64,000 nt of DNA from Betaproteobacteria bacterium (lineage in GTDB: Bacteria > Pseudomonadota > Gammaproteobacteria > Burkholderiales > Rhodocyclaceae), in contig JACRAR010000069.1 of the NCBI GenBank assembly GCA_016234745.1, forward strand, positions 1 through 64,000, in the 5' to 3' direction. Positions 27,085 through 35,399 of the stretch are shown one piece after another (position 1 is the first letter of the stretch; each line of letters opens with the position of its first letter). The translations under genes and the position numbers were made by a program. A model generated the notes under the pieces. The model saw nothing but the letters and a program-made list of their open reading frames with translations. It was not told where the DNA came from and did no database searches.

Positions 27085-28812
27085 TCACATGCTCTCCCGG
27101 ATGGCTGCCGTCGTGTCCTTGGCGACCTGCAGGTTTGCCGTCGCATCCGGCGCGATGCCCAGCGCGCGCAGGCTGCCGCCCATAACCCGGGAAAACACCG
27201 GCGCCGCCACATCACCGCCGTAATAGATGCCTGCCGAGGGTTCGTCGATCATCACCGCGACGATGAGGCGCGGATCGGAAGCCGGCGCGAAGCCGACGAA
27301 GGAGGCAACGTATTTGTTGGCGTAACTGCCGCCGTCAAGCTTGTGCGCGGTGCCGGTCTTGCCGGCGACGCGGTAACCCGGGACTTGCGCCTTGGGTGCG
27401 GTGCCGCCGGGCAGCACCGCCAGTTCCAGCATGGCACGCACCTCATGCGCGGTCTGCGCCGAGAACACCGGCTTGCCGAGCAGCGGGGGCGTGTCCACCT
27501 TGGTCAGCGACAGGGGCAACAGGTCGCCCTCGCGGGCAAATGCCAGATAGGCATGCGCCAGCTGGATCAGGGTCACCGATATGCCGTGGCCATAAGCCAT
27601 GGTGGCCTGCTCGATCGGATGCCAGCTCTTGGCCGGACGCAGGCGCCCGCCCACCTCGCCAGGAAAGCCGAGCTTGAGCGGCGTGCCGAAGCCGAGGCTG
27701 TCGAACATGCGCCACATTTCCTCGGGCGGTATGGACAGGGCCATTTTCGCCGCGCCGACATTCGAGGATTTCTGGATCACCTGGGCCACCGTGAGCAGGC
27801 CGTGCATGTGCGCATCGTGAATGGTGGCGTTGCCGATGGTCAGCGTGCCGGGTGCGGTCTGAATCATCGTGTCGAAGCGGTATTTGCCTTTCTCCAGGGC
27901 CAATGCCGCGGTGAATGGCTTCATCGTCGAACCCGGCTCGAAGGTGTCGGTGAGCGCGCGATTGCGCAGCTGCGCGCCGGCCAGGCGGACCCGGTTGTTC
28001 GGGTTGTAGGTCGGCAAATTCACCAGTGCCAGGACCTCGCCGGTCTTGGCGTCGAGCACGACAATGCCGCCCGCCTTGGCCTTGTTATCGGCGAGCGCCT
28101 GACGCAGGTTGGCAAAGGCCAGATACTGAATCTTGGCATCGAGCGCCAGCACCACGTCTTTGCCCTCTTGCGGCGGCTTGATGCTTTCGACATCTTCGAC
28201 GATCTGGCCGCGCCGGTCCTTGATCACCCGGCGACTGCCGGGCTTGCCGGCAAGCGTGTCCTGGAAGGCCAGTTCGATGCCTTCCTGGCCAACATCCTCG
28301 GCGCCGGTGAAGCCCAACATGTGGGCAAGCATCTCGGCCGCCGGGTAATAGCGGCGATATTCGCGCTGCTCGTGGATGCCGGGCAGATTCAGGGCCGCGA
28401 TCTTTTCCGCGACCGGCGGCGCGATCTGCCGCTTGAGAAAAACGAATTCCCGCTCACTGTTGAGCTTGCGCGTCAGGTCGCGCGCATCCATCTCGAGCAT
28501 CGCCGCCAGGCTGCGCGCCTGCGCCGGCTGCAGCTTGGCATCCTCGGGAATGGCCCAGATCGATTTGACGGGGGTCGACACCGCCAGGACATCGCCGTGG
28601 CGATCCATGATGCGACCACGCGTGGCGGAGACCTCGATCACGCGCGAATAGCGCGAAGCGCCCTTCTCCTGCAGGAAGGAACTGTTGAAGCCCTGCAGAT
28701 ACAAGGACCAGCCGACCAGGGTCAGAAAACCCGTCAATAAACCGAGCAGCAGCAGGCGCGCGCGCCAGGCCGGCAGCGGTTGCGACAACAGGGGGCTATG
28801 GACGAATTTCAA
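27085..28812 (-). CDS. ftsI: Septal peptidoglycan transpeptidase FtsI (PBP3)
   Basis: FtsI is the class B penicillin-binding protein that cross-links septal peptidoglycan and partners FtsW. 575 residues: an N-terminal cytoplasmic tail and span (LLLLGLLTGFLTLVGWSLYL, 20-39), a pedestal domain with RGRIMDRHGDVLAVS, and the transpeptidase domain with Ser295 in EPGSTMKPF, SSN at 349-351 and AGKTGTAHK. The C-terminus (YYGGDVAAPVFSRVMGG) is complete. It starts at TTG 28812, overlapping the ftsL stop (TTGA); no ATG precedes the span. The next gene should be murE but is murF. Confidence 0.96.
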   Translation of the reverse strand: MKFVHSPLLSQPLPAWRARLLLLGLLTGFLTLVGWSLYLQGFNSSFLQEKGASRYSRVIEVSATRGRIMDRHGDVLAVSTPVKSIWAIPEDAKLQPAQARSLAAMLEMDARDLTRKLNSEREFVFLKRQIAPPVAEKIAALNLPGIHEQREYRRYYPAAEMLAHMLGFTGAEDVGQEGIELAFQDTLAGKPGSRRVIKDRRGQIVEDVESIKPPQEGKDVVLALDAKIQYLAFANLRQALADNKAKAGGIVVLDAKTGEVLALVNLPTYNPNNRVRLAGAQLRNRALTDTFEPGSTMKPFTAALALEKGKYRFDTMIQTAPGTLTIGNATIHDAHMHGLLTVAQVIQKSSNVGAAKMALSIPPEEMWRMFDSLGFGTPLKLGFPGEVGGRLRPAKSWHPIEQATMAYGHGISVTLIQLAHAYLAFAREGDLLPLSLTKVDTPPLLGKPVFSAQTAHEVRAMLELAVLPGGTAPKAQVPGYRVAGKTGTAHKLDGGSYANKYVASFVGFAPASDPRLIVAVMIDEPSAGIYYGGDVAAPVFSRVMGGSLRALGIAPDATANLQVAKDTTAAIRESM

Positions 28813-29087
28813 TTGACGGCCGCCTTGGCGATGTCGATGGAGATCACCTGGCCGCTGCCCGGCGCTTTCATATGCAACTTACTGCGAGCGATTTGTTCGA
28901 CCCGGGCATGATTGGCCCAGGTGCTCTGCTCCAACTGCAATTGGCCCCATTCGACTTCGAGCTCGCGCATCCGGGCTTGCTCGCGCTCAAGATCGATGAA
29001 CATCTTGCGCGCCTTGTGGTTGGCGCTCACGGTGCCGATCGCGCTGATGACGAGGAGTAGCAGCAGAATCAGATTGAGCCTCAGCAT
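28809..29087 (-). CDS. ftsL: Cell division protein FtsL
   Basis: A 92-residue bitopic protein: an N-terminal span (LNLILLLLLVISAIGTVSA) and a periplasmic coiled coil (KMFIDLEREQARMRELEVEWGQLQLEQ) with the usual WGQLQLEQSTW segment. FtsL forms the FtsQLB complex that activates FtsWI. Its ATG shares one base with the rsmH stop (TGATG), and its end overlaps the ftsI start. Identity rests on size, topology, the LEVEWGQLQLEQ motif and position. Confidence 0.93.
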   Translation of the reverse strand: MLRLNLILLLLLVISAIGTVSANHKARKMFIDLEREQARMRELEVEWGQLQLEQSTWANHARVEQIARSKLHMKAPGSGQVISIDIAKAAVN

Positions 29088-30028
29088 CAGAGCTTTTCCG
29101 CCACGCGCAGCACGGCGCTCCTGGCGCGCGGATTGGCGGCCACTTCGGCAGCTTGGGGAAATTGCGCCTTGCCGACCAGGCGCAGCAGCGGCCTGGGCAT
29201 CTCGGCGCTGCGCAACGGCAGGCGCCTGGGCATTTGCGGCGGCTGCGACTGCTCACGCATGAAGCGCTTGACGATGCGGTCTTCCAACGAGTGGAAAGAG
29301 ATCACCGCCAGCCGGCCACCGGTTGCCAGGCGCGTCACACATTGCGGCAGGGCTAGCGACAATTCCTCAAGTTCCTGATTGACGTGAATCCGTATAGCCT
29401 GAAAGCTGCGTGTCGCCGGGTGCTGACCCGGTTCACGCGTGCGGACGGCTTTTTCCACGAGCGTGGCAAGTTGTCGAGTGGTTGCAATACGGCATTCGCC
29501 CCGAGCAGCAACAAGCGCCTTTGCAATCGCATGAGCAAACCGTTCTTCCCCATAATTTTTGAGCACCCTTTCTATTTCTGGTTGTGTAGCCTGCTCCAGC
29601 CAGTCCGCGGCGGTCTGCCCGCGACTGGTGTCCATGCGCATGTCGAGCGGACCGTCGGAACGAAAACTGAACCCCCGCTCGGCCTGGTCCAGTTGCGGCG
29701 ATGACATGCCAATATCGAGCAAGATCCCCTCCACCCGCTTTGCTGCCAGCCTTTCCAGGCTGTCCAACACCGCTCCCAACTCGCTGAACGCCGCATGCAC
29801 CAGCGTCAAGCGCGCATCATTCAATTCCCGCCCGGCCGCTATCGCCTGCGGATCGCGGTCCAGCGCAATCAGCCTGCCAGCGCTCCCGAGCCGCGCCAGA
29901 ATCTCCCGGCTGTGCCCGCCGCGGCCGAAGGTCGCATCAACATAAATTCCATCCGGCTTGATCGCCAACGCTTCGACCGCTTCCTGCAACAACACGCTTT
30001 GATGTTTCAGGGACGCGCATCCACTCAT
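29087..30028 (-). CDS. rsmH: 16S rRNA (cytosine-N4)-methyltransferase RsmH
   Basis: RsmH (MraW) methylates N4 of C1402 in 16S rRNA using S-adenosylmethionine. 313 residues. Blocks: [14 protein letters not shown], the SAM site [15 protein letters not shown] at about 30-44, [10 protein letters not shown]-type acidic loop ([14 protein letters not shown]), [37 protein letters not shown] and [16 protein letters not shown]. It follows mraZ by nine bases in the standard dcw order. The start is ATG 30028. Confidence 0.97.
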   Translation of the reverse strand: MSGCASLKHQSVLLQEAVEALAIKPDGIYVDATFGRGGHSREILARLGSAGRLIALDRDPQAIAAGRELNDARLTLVHAAFSELGAVLDSLERLAAKRVEGILLDIGMSSPQLDQAERGFSFRSDGPLDMRMDTSRGQTAADWLEQATQPEIERVLKNYGEERFAHAIAKALVAARGECRIATTRQLATLVEKAVRTREPGQHPATRSFQAIRIHVNQELEELSLALPQCVTRLATGGRLAVISFHSLEDRIVKRFMREQSQPPQMPRRLPLRSAEMPRPLLRLVGKAQFPQAAEVAANPRARSAVLRVAEKL

Positions 30029-30037
30029 TCCGCGGAA

Positions 30038-30484
30038 TCACAGCGTGAGGTTTTCGAGACCGGGGGGCAGCAGCTTGTCGCCCAAGGCGAAGATCGCCTC
30101 CTGCTGCTGCTTCCAACCCGCGTCGCTCCAGATTTCGAAGTTGCCGCCCTGCCCCACCAGCCAGACTTCTTTTTCAAGCCCGGCATAGGCGCGCAATTCG
30201 GGCGAGACCAGGACGCGGCCGGCGGCATCCATCTCGGCATCGACGGCAAAGCCCACCAGCAGACGACGCAGCATCGCCGATTGGGTCTCGAGGCTGGGGG
30301 CGGCAAGAATCTTGGCGCGGATCGGCTCCCACGCCGGGGCGGGATAGAGCAGCAGGCAACGGTGCGGATGCGCAGTCAGTACCAGACGCCCGTCACCCAG
30401 GGCCTGCAAGGCCTCTCGATGCCGGGCCGGGACCGCCATGCGCCCCTTGGCATCCAGATTGAGTGCCGCAGCCCCCTGAAACAT
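30038..30484 (-). CDS. mraZ: Transcriptional regulator MraZ
   Basis: MraZ is the AbrB-like DNA-binding protein that represses the dcw promoter. 148 residues with the two half-domains expected: MFQGAAALNLDAKGRMAVPARHR at the start and EMDAAGRVLVSPELRAYAGL near residues 80-100, each carrying the DxxGR DNA-binding motif (DAKGR, DAAGR). GAGGAGA precedes ATG 30484. Three GTGGG repeats upstream (30551-30575) are the expected target, so it should control its own operon. Confidence 0.97.
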   Translation of the reverse strand: MFQGAAALNLDAKGRMAVPARHREALQALGDGRLVLTAHPHRCLLLYPAPAWEPIRAKILAAPSLETQSAMLRRLLVGFAVDAEMDAAGRVLVSPELRAYAGLEKEVWLVGQGGNFEIWSDAGWKQQQEAIFALGDKLLPPGLENLTL

Positions 30485-30550
30485 GTCTTCTCCTCAGAAT
30501 GGAAAGGGCGATCTATAACCATCAACTCGCCACATACTTGCCAAAGTCTT

Positions 30551-30575
30551 CCCACATTTCCCCACTTATTCCCAC
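30551..30575 (-). promoter_or_regulatory. MraZ box: three GTGGG repeats at 10-bp spacing
   Basis: On the minus strand three exact GTGGG pentamers begin at 30575, 30565 and 30555, each separated by five bases. This is the arrangement described for MraZ binding upstream of mraZ in E. coli. The first pentamer overlaps the last two bases of the proposed -10, so bound MraZ would cover the -10 and the start of transcription. A possible imperfect fourth copy (GTGGC) lies nearer mraZ. Confidence 0.9.
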
Positions 30576-30602
30576 TCTAAAGGAGTTTTTTTTCGTGGTC
30601 AA
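30574..30602 (-). promoter_or_regulatory. Probable mra promoter driving the dcw cluster
   Basis: On the minus strand, -35 TTGACC (30597-30602) and -10 TAGAGT (30574-30579) stand 17 bases apart, with an eight-A tract in the spacer. The position just before the MraZ box is what the E. coli Pmra arrangement predicts. The surrounding 30576-30740 stretch is markedly AT-rich for this genome, which would help promoter opening. The -35 matches consensus at five of six positions, the -10 at four. Confidence 0.65.
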
Positions 30603-30761
30603 GCACTAAATTTCAATTTTTTCTTGCGGGGACAAGGACTTAGATTGGGTTTGCGAAGTAAATCTTAAAATATTTTTCTCATTTAAAACAATGGCAGTAG
30701 AAACCAAAGTGAAAGTGATTTGTTAGGATCGAACGGAAATTGAACCCTGCGGATCGGAGTG

Positions 30762-31140
30762 GAAGTCCGCCGATAAGCCGGGTTCTGTCTTGGGCAGTCA
30801 TTCCTCTGGGCCCGCCGTTACCGACGGGCTCTAGCAGCCTACCCGGAAGCGACGCGAGCAGCGTCATGGCTTCCCTATTTGGCCTTGCCCCGAATGGGGT
30901 TTGCCGTGCCGTCCGTGTCGCCACGTCCGCGGTGAGCTCTTACCTCGCCATTTCACCCTTACCGGTTCTTGCGAACTTAGGCGGTATCTTTCTGTTGCAC
31001 TTTCCGTCGCCTTGGGTTGCCTTCCGGATTTCCCGGATTGCAACTTATAGCGCCCGGCCGTTAGCCGGCATCCTGCTCTATGGGGCCCGGACTTTCCTCC
31101 ATGAACTTGCGTTCACAGCGACTGCCTAGCGAACTTCCGT
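30762..31140 (-). ncRNA. rnpB: RNase P RNA (class A)
   Basis: The catalytic RNA of RNase P, which trims tRNA 5' ends. On the minus strand the sequence starts near 31140 with a G/C-rich P1-like arm, then shows the conserved GAGGAAAGTCCGGGC (CR I), AGGGTGAAATGGCGAGGTAAGAG in the middle, GCTGCTAGAGCC, AGAGGAATGACTGCC (CR V) and ACAGAACCCGGCTTAT near the 3' end. The length of about 380 is typical. Ends are estimated from these blocks. It lies upstream of mraZ on the same strand, about 280 bases away; no clear intrinsic terminator was seen after it. Confidence 0.95.
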
Positions 31141-31275
31141 CGTCGATTGTACTCGCCCCGGCACGCCGCAGCAGCATCGTCATGCAGCAGCGGCAGCGCT
31201 CGTCTCGCTTGCGCAGTGCGCCAGTCTGTCGTATGTTGCGAAAATTATCTTGTCATCAGCGCAGCTGAACCACTC

Positions 31276-32382
31276 ATGAACCTCGCCTCATTGCTCCACC
31301 CCCGCGTCATCGATCGCGAATCGCTGCAGGAATTCGTCGACAACCTGACCGACCAGATTCCCCTGATCGAGCGCGACATCGCCCGTCTCAAGCGCGAACC
31401 CCACGACAAAGCCCTGATCGCCAATCTGTTCCGCGCCCTGCACAACATCAAGGGCGATGCGGCGATCTGCCAGGTGGAACTCGGCGTGATGATCACCCAT
31501 CCGCTCGAGACCTTGCTGGCCCGCCTGCGCAATGGCGAAATCGTTTTTTCCGAGCTGCTCGCCGAGCTTGTTCTGCTTGCCATGGATCGCCTCGAACTGG
31601 CGGTCGAAGCCCTGGCGGGCAATCGCTCCCTGGAGCATCTGAAACTTCCCGAACTGGTCGGGGGTCTCGAAAATCTCGCCGAGGTGACGACACCGTCGCT
31701 CGATGGCAAGCTGGTGCAAGTCATCGAGCAGGTTACCGGCTTTCGCCCGGTGCCTTTCCCGCCGGCCAGGGACATCAAGCCGCAGGCTGCAAGCACTGCC
31801 AAAGGCTCTGACGGCATTGCGGCCGACTTGCTGTTTTTCAGGTCACTGGCGCAAAAATTCGAGTCCCGTTCCGCGCTCTTCCATGGACGCAGCGGGCGCC
31901 TGCTCAAGCTCGCCCTGGATACCAACCAGACCGCCGGTCAACCCGTGGATCCGCTGCAACTGGAGGCGGCCGTGTATTTTCATGACATCGGAATGATGTT
32001 CCTGCCTGAGCCGGTCTGGCTCAAGACCGGTAAGCTCTCCGACCAGGACAAGCAACTTCTGCATGGACATCCGGAGATGGCGGCCGGGCTCCTGGAGCGC
32101 ATGGAGGGATGGCAAGCAGCGGCAGAAATGGTCGCACAGCATCACGAAATGGTGGATGGGCGGGGCTACCCGAAAGGGATCAAGAACGATGCCGTCTGCG
32201 CCGGGGCAAAAATCCTGGCGATTGTCGATGCCTTCGAAGCCGTCACCCTCAAACACAGCGACCGCGGTCACTCGCGCTCCATCCTGCGCGCCATCGCCGA
32301 GGTGAATGCCTGCGACAACCAGTTTGCTCCGGAATGGATCGCACCTTTTAATGCCGTTATTCGGCGGATTGTGGAAACTTAG
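31276..32382 (+). CDS. Hpt–HD-GYP phosphotransfer/phosphodiesterase protein
   Basis: A 368-residue protein starting at ATG 31276 (homology starts here; the longer frame runs into the rnpB upstream region). The N-terminal helical domain (10-125) holds FRALHNIKGDAAI with His56, the phosphoacceptor context of an Hpt domain. The C-terminal half is HD-GYP-like: HD at 236-237, HGHPEMAAGLL, HHEMVDGRGYPKG at 289-301 and DAFEAVT. HD-GYP proteins hydrolyse c-di-GMP. The pairing means phosphorelay input could control c-di-GMP breakdown. It is followed by a receiver-TPR protein and a kinase, likely partners. Confidence 0.85.
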   Translation: MNLASLLHPRVIDRESLQEFVDNLTDQIPLIERDIARLKREPHDKALIANLFRALHNIKGDAAICQVELGVMITHPLETLLARLRNGEIVFSELLAELVLLAMDRLELAVEALAGNRSLEHLKLPELVGGLENLAEVTTPSLDGKLVQVIEQVTGFRPVPFPPARDIKPQAASTAKGSDGIAADLLFFRSLAQKFESRSALFHGRSGRLLKLALDTNQTAGQPVDPLQLEAAVYFHDIGMMFLPEPVWLKTGKLSDQDKQLLHGHPEMAAGLLERMEGWQAAAEMVAQHHEMVDGRGYPKGIKNDAVCAGAKILAIVDAFEAVTLKHSDRGHSRSILRAIAEVNACDNQFAPEWIAPFNAVIRRIVET

Positions 32383-32458
32383 CTCCGCTATGATTTTCCG
32401 CATTCGGCTGAACAATGGCGCTCATATGGTGGTAATTCACTTTCCGGGCATCACGCAG

Positions 32459-32486
32459 AAGACAAGGCTATCATTCCGGGTAAAAT
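32459..32486 (+). promoter_or_regulatory. Possible promoter of the receiver–TPR gene
   Basis: In the 178-base gap after the Hpt–HD-GYP gene, AAGACA (32459-32464) and TAAAAT (32481-32486) stand 16 bases apart, 75 bases before the next ATG. The -10 is good (five of six), the -35 moderate. If used, the receiver–TPR and kinase genes have their own transcript. The rest of the gap shows nothing else. Confidence 0.35.
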
Positions 32487-32560
32487 GCGCTCGCAGTATG
32501 CGCCCGGCTTGGGTGCTTGCTGGTTCCAATGCGCTTGCTTTAACCTGGTAGGGTAAATCC

Positions 32561-34177
32561 ATGCAACTCTCCGAAAAATTCGGGCTGCTGATCGATGATA
32601 TTGCCGCGATGCGCACCACGGTGCGCATTCAACTCGCCAGCATCGGGCTGGAGAAATGCGACCAGGCGCGCGACATCAAGGAAGCCATCGAGAAACTCAA
32701 CCTCAAGCACTACGACCTGATCGTGTGCGACTACAACCTCGGCAAAGGCGCCGATGGCCAGCAATTCCTCGAACTGGTGCGGCGCAAGCAGCTGCTGCCA
32801 ATGACCACGGCCTTTCTCATGATCACCGGCGAAACCGGCTACCAGCAGGTGTCGACCGCCGCCGAATATTCGCCCGATGATTACCTGCTCAAGCCTTTCA
32901 CGGCCGAGACCTTGGGTACGCGCCTGGTGCGCATCATCGAAAAGAAGGAAGCGCTGCAACCGATTTACCAGCATATGGGCGCCAAAACCGATCACGCCAA
33001 GGCGCTGGCCGCCTGCGACGATCTGCTCGCGAAGAAATCCCGCTACTCGCTCGAAGTGCTGCGCATCAAGGGCGACCTGCTTTTGGCCAAAGGCCGCGCC
33101 AGCGAAGCGCTGGCCCTCTATGACGATATCCTCAAGGAACGTTCCACCCCCTGGGCCGAGGTAGGCAAGGCGCAAGCCCTGATCGCCTACGGCAACCCAG
33201 ACGAGGCACGCATCCTGCTCGAACAGACGCTGGTGGCCTATCCCAATTATCTGGCGGGTTACGACTCGCTCGCCAACCTGCTGGTCAAGACCGACAAACT
33301 CGCCGCCCAGCAGGTGGTCGAACAGGCGCTGCATGTGGCGATGACCACCCAGCGGCAGCGCGATCTGGGCGCCCTGGCGATCAGCAACAAGGATTTCTCC
33401 CGCGCCGAGGAAGCCTACCGCTATGCCGTCGATCGCGACCGTACCGGCTTCTTCAAAAGCGCCGACGATTACGCCGCGCTCGCCCGCAGTTGCTTTGAGC
33501 AGGACAAGATTCCCGAGGCGCTGAACGCGGCCAAGGACATGGCGCAGCATCTGCCGCGCACCCCGGAACTGGCGGCACGGCAGGCCGCGGTCGAATGCCA
33601 GGTGCATATCCGCGCCGGCGACGAGAAGGCCGCCAAGGCCGCCCTCGCCAAGGCGCAGGCGGCGCAGAAATCATCCAAGCTGGACGTCAATACCATGCTT
33701 GAGATCGCCCAGGCCTGCTTTGCCGCGGGCGAACCGGACGAGGCCAAGAAGATCATCCAGGATGTCGCCGAGGACCACCAGGAAAACGAGCTGGTCATCG
33801 AGGCCGCGCGGGGCGTGTTCGAGGCCGCCGGACTCGACGAAGAAGGCGCCGAATTCCTCGACAACACGCGCAAGAACATGATCCGCCTCAACAACGATGC
33901 GGTCGCCCTGGCCAAGTCGGGCGAGCTGGACAAGGCCATCACCATGCTGGTCGAAGCTGCCGATCGCCTTCCCAACAACGCCCAGGTTGCCATCAACGCC
34001 GCCCAGGCATTGTTGATGCGCGTCCAGCAGCAGGGTGTGGACATGACCCAACTGGGCCAGGCGCATCGCTACATCACCCAGGCCTATCGCGCCAACCCGG
34101 CGCATCCCAAGCTGGAGGGTGCCGTTGCCTACTACCGCAAGATCGCGCCGCCCGGCGCGCGCCAACTCGAGGTTTAA
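32561..34177 (+). CDS. Receiver–TPR response regulator
   Basis: A 538-residue cytosolic protein. Residues 5-125 form a CheY-like receiver: acidic pocket IDD at 11-13, phosphoacceptor Asp57 in LIVCDYNLGKG, Thr/Ser in MITGETG and Lys111 in YLLKPF. Residues about 150-530 are helical repeats of the TPR kind (ALAACDDLLAKKSRYSLEVLRIKGDLLLAKGRASEALALYDDIL and similar), a protein-interaction scaffold. There is no DNA-binding or enzymatic output, so phosphorylation probably changes partner binding. The kinase gene follows 10 bases downstream and is the natural phosphodonor. Confidence 0.88.
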   Translation: MQLSEKFGLLIDDIAAMRTTVRIQLASIGLEKCDQARDIKEAIEKLNLKHYDLIVCDYNLGKGADGQQFLELVRRKQLLPMTTAFLMITGETGYQQVSTAAEYSPDDYLLKPFTAETLGTRLVRIIEKKEALQPIYQHMGAKTDHAKALAACDDLLAKKSRYSLEVLRIKGDLLLAKGRASEALALYDDILKERSTPWAEVGKAQALIAYGNPDEARILLEQTLVAYPNYLAGYDSLANLLVKTDKLAAQQVVEQALHVAMTTQRQRDLGALAISNKDFSRAEEAYRYAVDRDRTGFFKSADDYAALARSCFEQDKIPEALNAAKDMAQHLPRTPELAARQAAVECQVHIRAGDEKAAKAALAKAQAAQKSSKLDVNTMLEIAQACFAAGEPDEAKKIIQDVAEDHQENELVIEAARGVFEAAGLDEEGAEFLDNTRKNMIRLNNDAVALAKSGELDKAITMLVEAADRLPNNAQVAINAAQALLMRVQQQGVDMTQLGQAHRYITQAYRANPAHPKLEGAVAYYRKIAPPGARQLEV

Positions 34178-34187
34178 AGGTTCACTT

Positions 34188-34877
34188 ATGGACACACTCG
34201 TTGCCGCTGCGATTCACGATGCCAAGAACGCACTCTCCTCGCTCGGCGTGTGGCTGGATGAGGCGCAGCGCGAATGCGACCCGCAGCACAAATCAACGGC
34301 GATGTTGCAGGCGAAAACCATCACCGCCACGCTCAGCAGCCAGCTTGTCGAATTGCTCGCGCTGTATCGCGCCGGCGAAGGCAATTTGCGCCTGGCGGTG
34401 GAAGACCAGCATCTGGGGGATTTTCTCGCCGAACTCATGGCCGAGCTGGCGGCATCGCGCCCCATGGAGAACAACGGCACCACAGCAACAGCATCAGCAA
34501 TTACCATCGACACCGATTTTGCTTTCGCCGGGCAAAATGCAGCATGGGCATTCGATGCCTATCTGGTGAAGTTCGTGCTGCTGGATGCCCTGCGCAACGC
34601 CTTGCGTCACGCCAAGCAGCGCATTCACTTCAGCATTGCCGCCGAGCCGGGCGGTGGCATTCGCTTCAGCGTTGCCGACGACGGTTGCGGCTACCCGCCG
34701 GAAACGCTGCGCAACGAAACCAGCAGCGCCATGTCCAAGAAAAGCAGCGGTCTGGGACTCAGTTTTGCCCGCCTGATCGCGGCTCGCCACGCCACGCCCT
34801 CCGGCCATCATGGCCGGCTGGAACTGAGCAACGACGGACTCGACGGCGGTGCGCGCTGCTCGCTGGTGCTGCCCTAG
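34188..34877 (+). CDS. Minimal soluble histidine kinase
   Basis: A 229-residue protein with no membrane span and no sensor domain. The H-box-like segment is AAAIHDAKNALSSL at the N-terminus (His near residue 9), then a helical hairpin, then an HATPase domain: N box LLDALRNALRHAK, G1 box VADDGCGYPP, and G2 box SSGLGLSFARLIAA. It is about half the size of an ordinary sensor kinase, so signal input must come from another protein, perhaps the TPR scaffold just upstream. Its stop shares a CTAG palindrome with the convergent flavodoxin-like gene. Confidence 0.83.
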   Translation: MDTLVAAAIHDAKNALSSLGVWLDEAQRECDPQHKSTAMLQAKTITATLSSQLVELLALYRAGEGNLRLAVEDQHLGDFLAELMAELAASRPMENNGTTATASAITIDTDFAFAGQNAAWAFDAYLVKFVLLDALRNALRHAKQRIHFSIAAEPGGGIRFSVADDGCGYPPETLRNETSSAMSKKSSGLGLSFARLIAARHATPSGHHGRLELSNDGLDGGARCSLVLP

Positions 34878-35365
34878 AAAACTCCCATCCCAAGTCCCGC
34901 TCCCAGCAGCGCGCCGAGTTCCTCGCAGCGCTTCAGGTCGCTCGCTGAGATTTGCTTCGGTCGCAGGATCTCTTCCGGAGTCTGCGCCTTGGTGCAGACG
35001 ATCAATGCCGGCGCGACGGGCCTCAGGCGCCACCCGGTGGCAATGCGCTCGATCTGGCGCGCGGCATTTTGGCCGTCGCTGCCCGCGCAGATCAACGTCG
35101 CATAGGGGCGTCCGTTGAGGCGCTCCAGGCATGGGTAATAGGTCCGATCGAAGAAATCCTTGAGCTGTCCCGAGATCGCCGCAAGGTTTTCCGGACTTGC
35201 AAAAAGATAGCCATCTGCAGCCAGGACTTCGCTTGGACCAGCCGCGGAAGCGTGCATGAGCTTCACTGTCAGCGCTGATTCCGTGGCGGCGCCGGCCGCC
35301 GCCGCATGCGCCATCTGCAGCGTACCGCCTGTCATCGAATGCTGGACGATGAGCAGCGTCTTCAT
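34874..35365 (-). CDS. Flavodoxin-like FMN-dependent reductase
   Basis: A 163-residue flavodoxin-fold protein: MKTLLIVQHSMTGGTLQMAHA supplies the FMN phosphate loop (SMTGGT), GYLFASPENLAAISGQLKDFFDRTYY is the region typical of NAD(P)H-dependent FMN reductases and multimeric flavodoxins, and ATLICAGSDGQ follows. The electron partner is unknown. It ends in the shared CTAG with the kinase gene (4-bp overlap) and follows the aminotransferase in the same direction, 34 bases apart, so they may be co-transcribed. Confidence 0.83.
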   Translation of the reverse strand: MKTLLIVQHSMTGGTLQMAHAAAAGAATESALTVKLMHASAAGPSEVLAADGYLFASPENLAAISGQLKDFFDRTYYPCLERLNGRPYATLICAGSDGQNAARQIERIATGWRLRPVAPALIVCTKAQTPEEILRPKQISASDLKRCEELGALLGAGLGMGVF

Positions 35366-35399
35366 GTTCGGGATAAGTGAACGGGGTTACGCGCTTCGG

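Noticed and set aside
26926-28740. Long open frame of 604 codons on the plus strand
   Set aside because: Antisense to ftsI and the start of murF; its translation is rich in His, Arg and Gln with no family features, as expected from GC-rich codon bias.
30740-31145. Small open frames across the RNase P RNA region
   Set aside because: The stretch carries the conserved RNase P RNA blocks; the frames are incidental.
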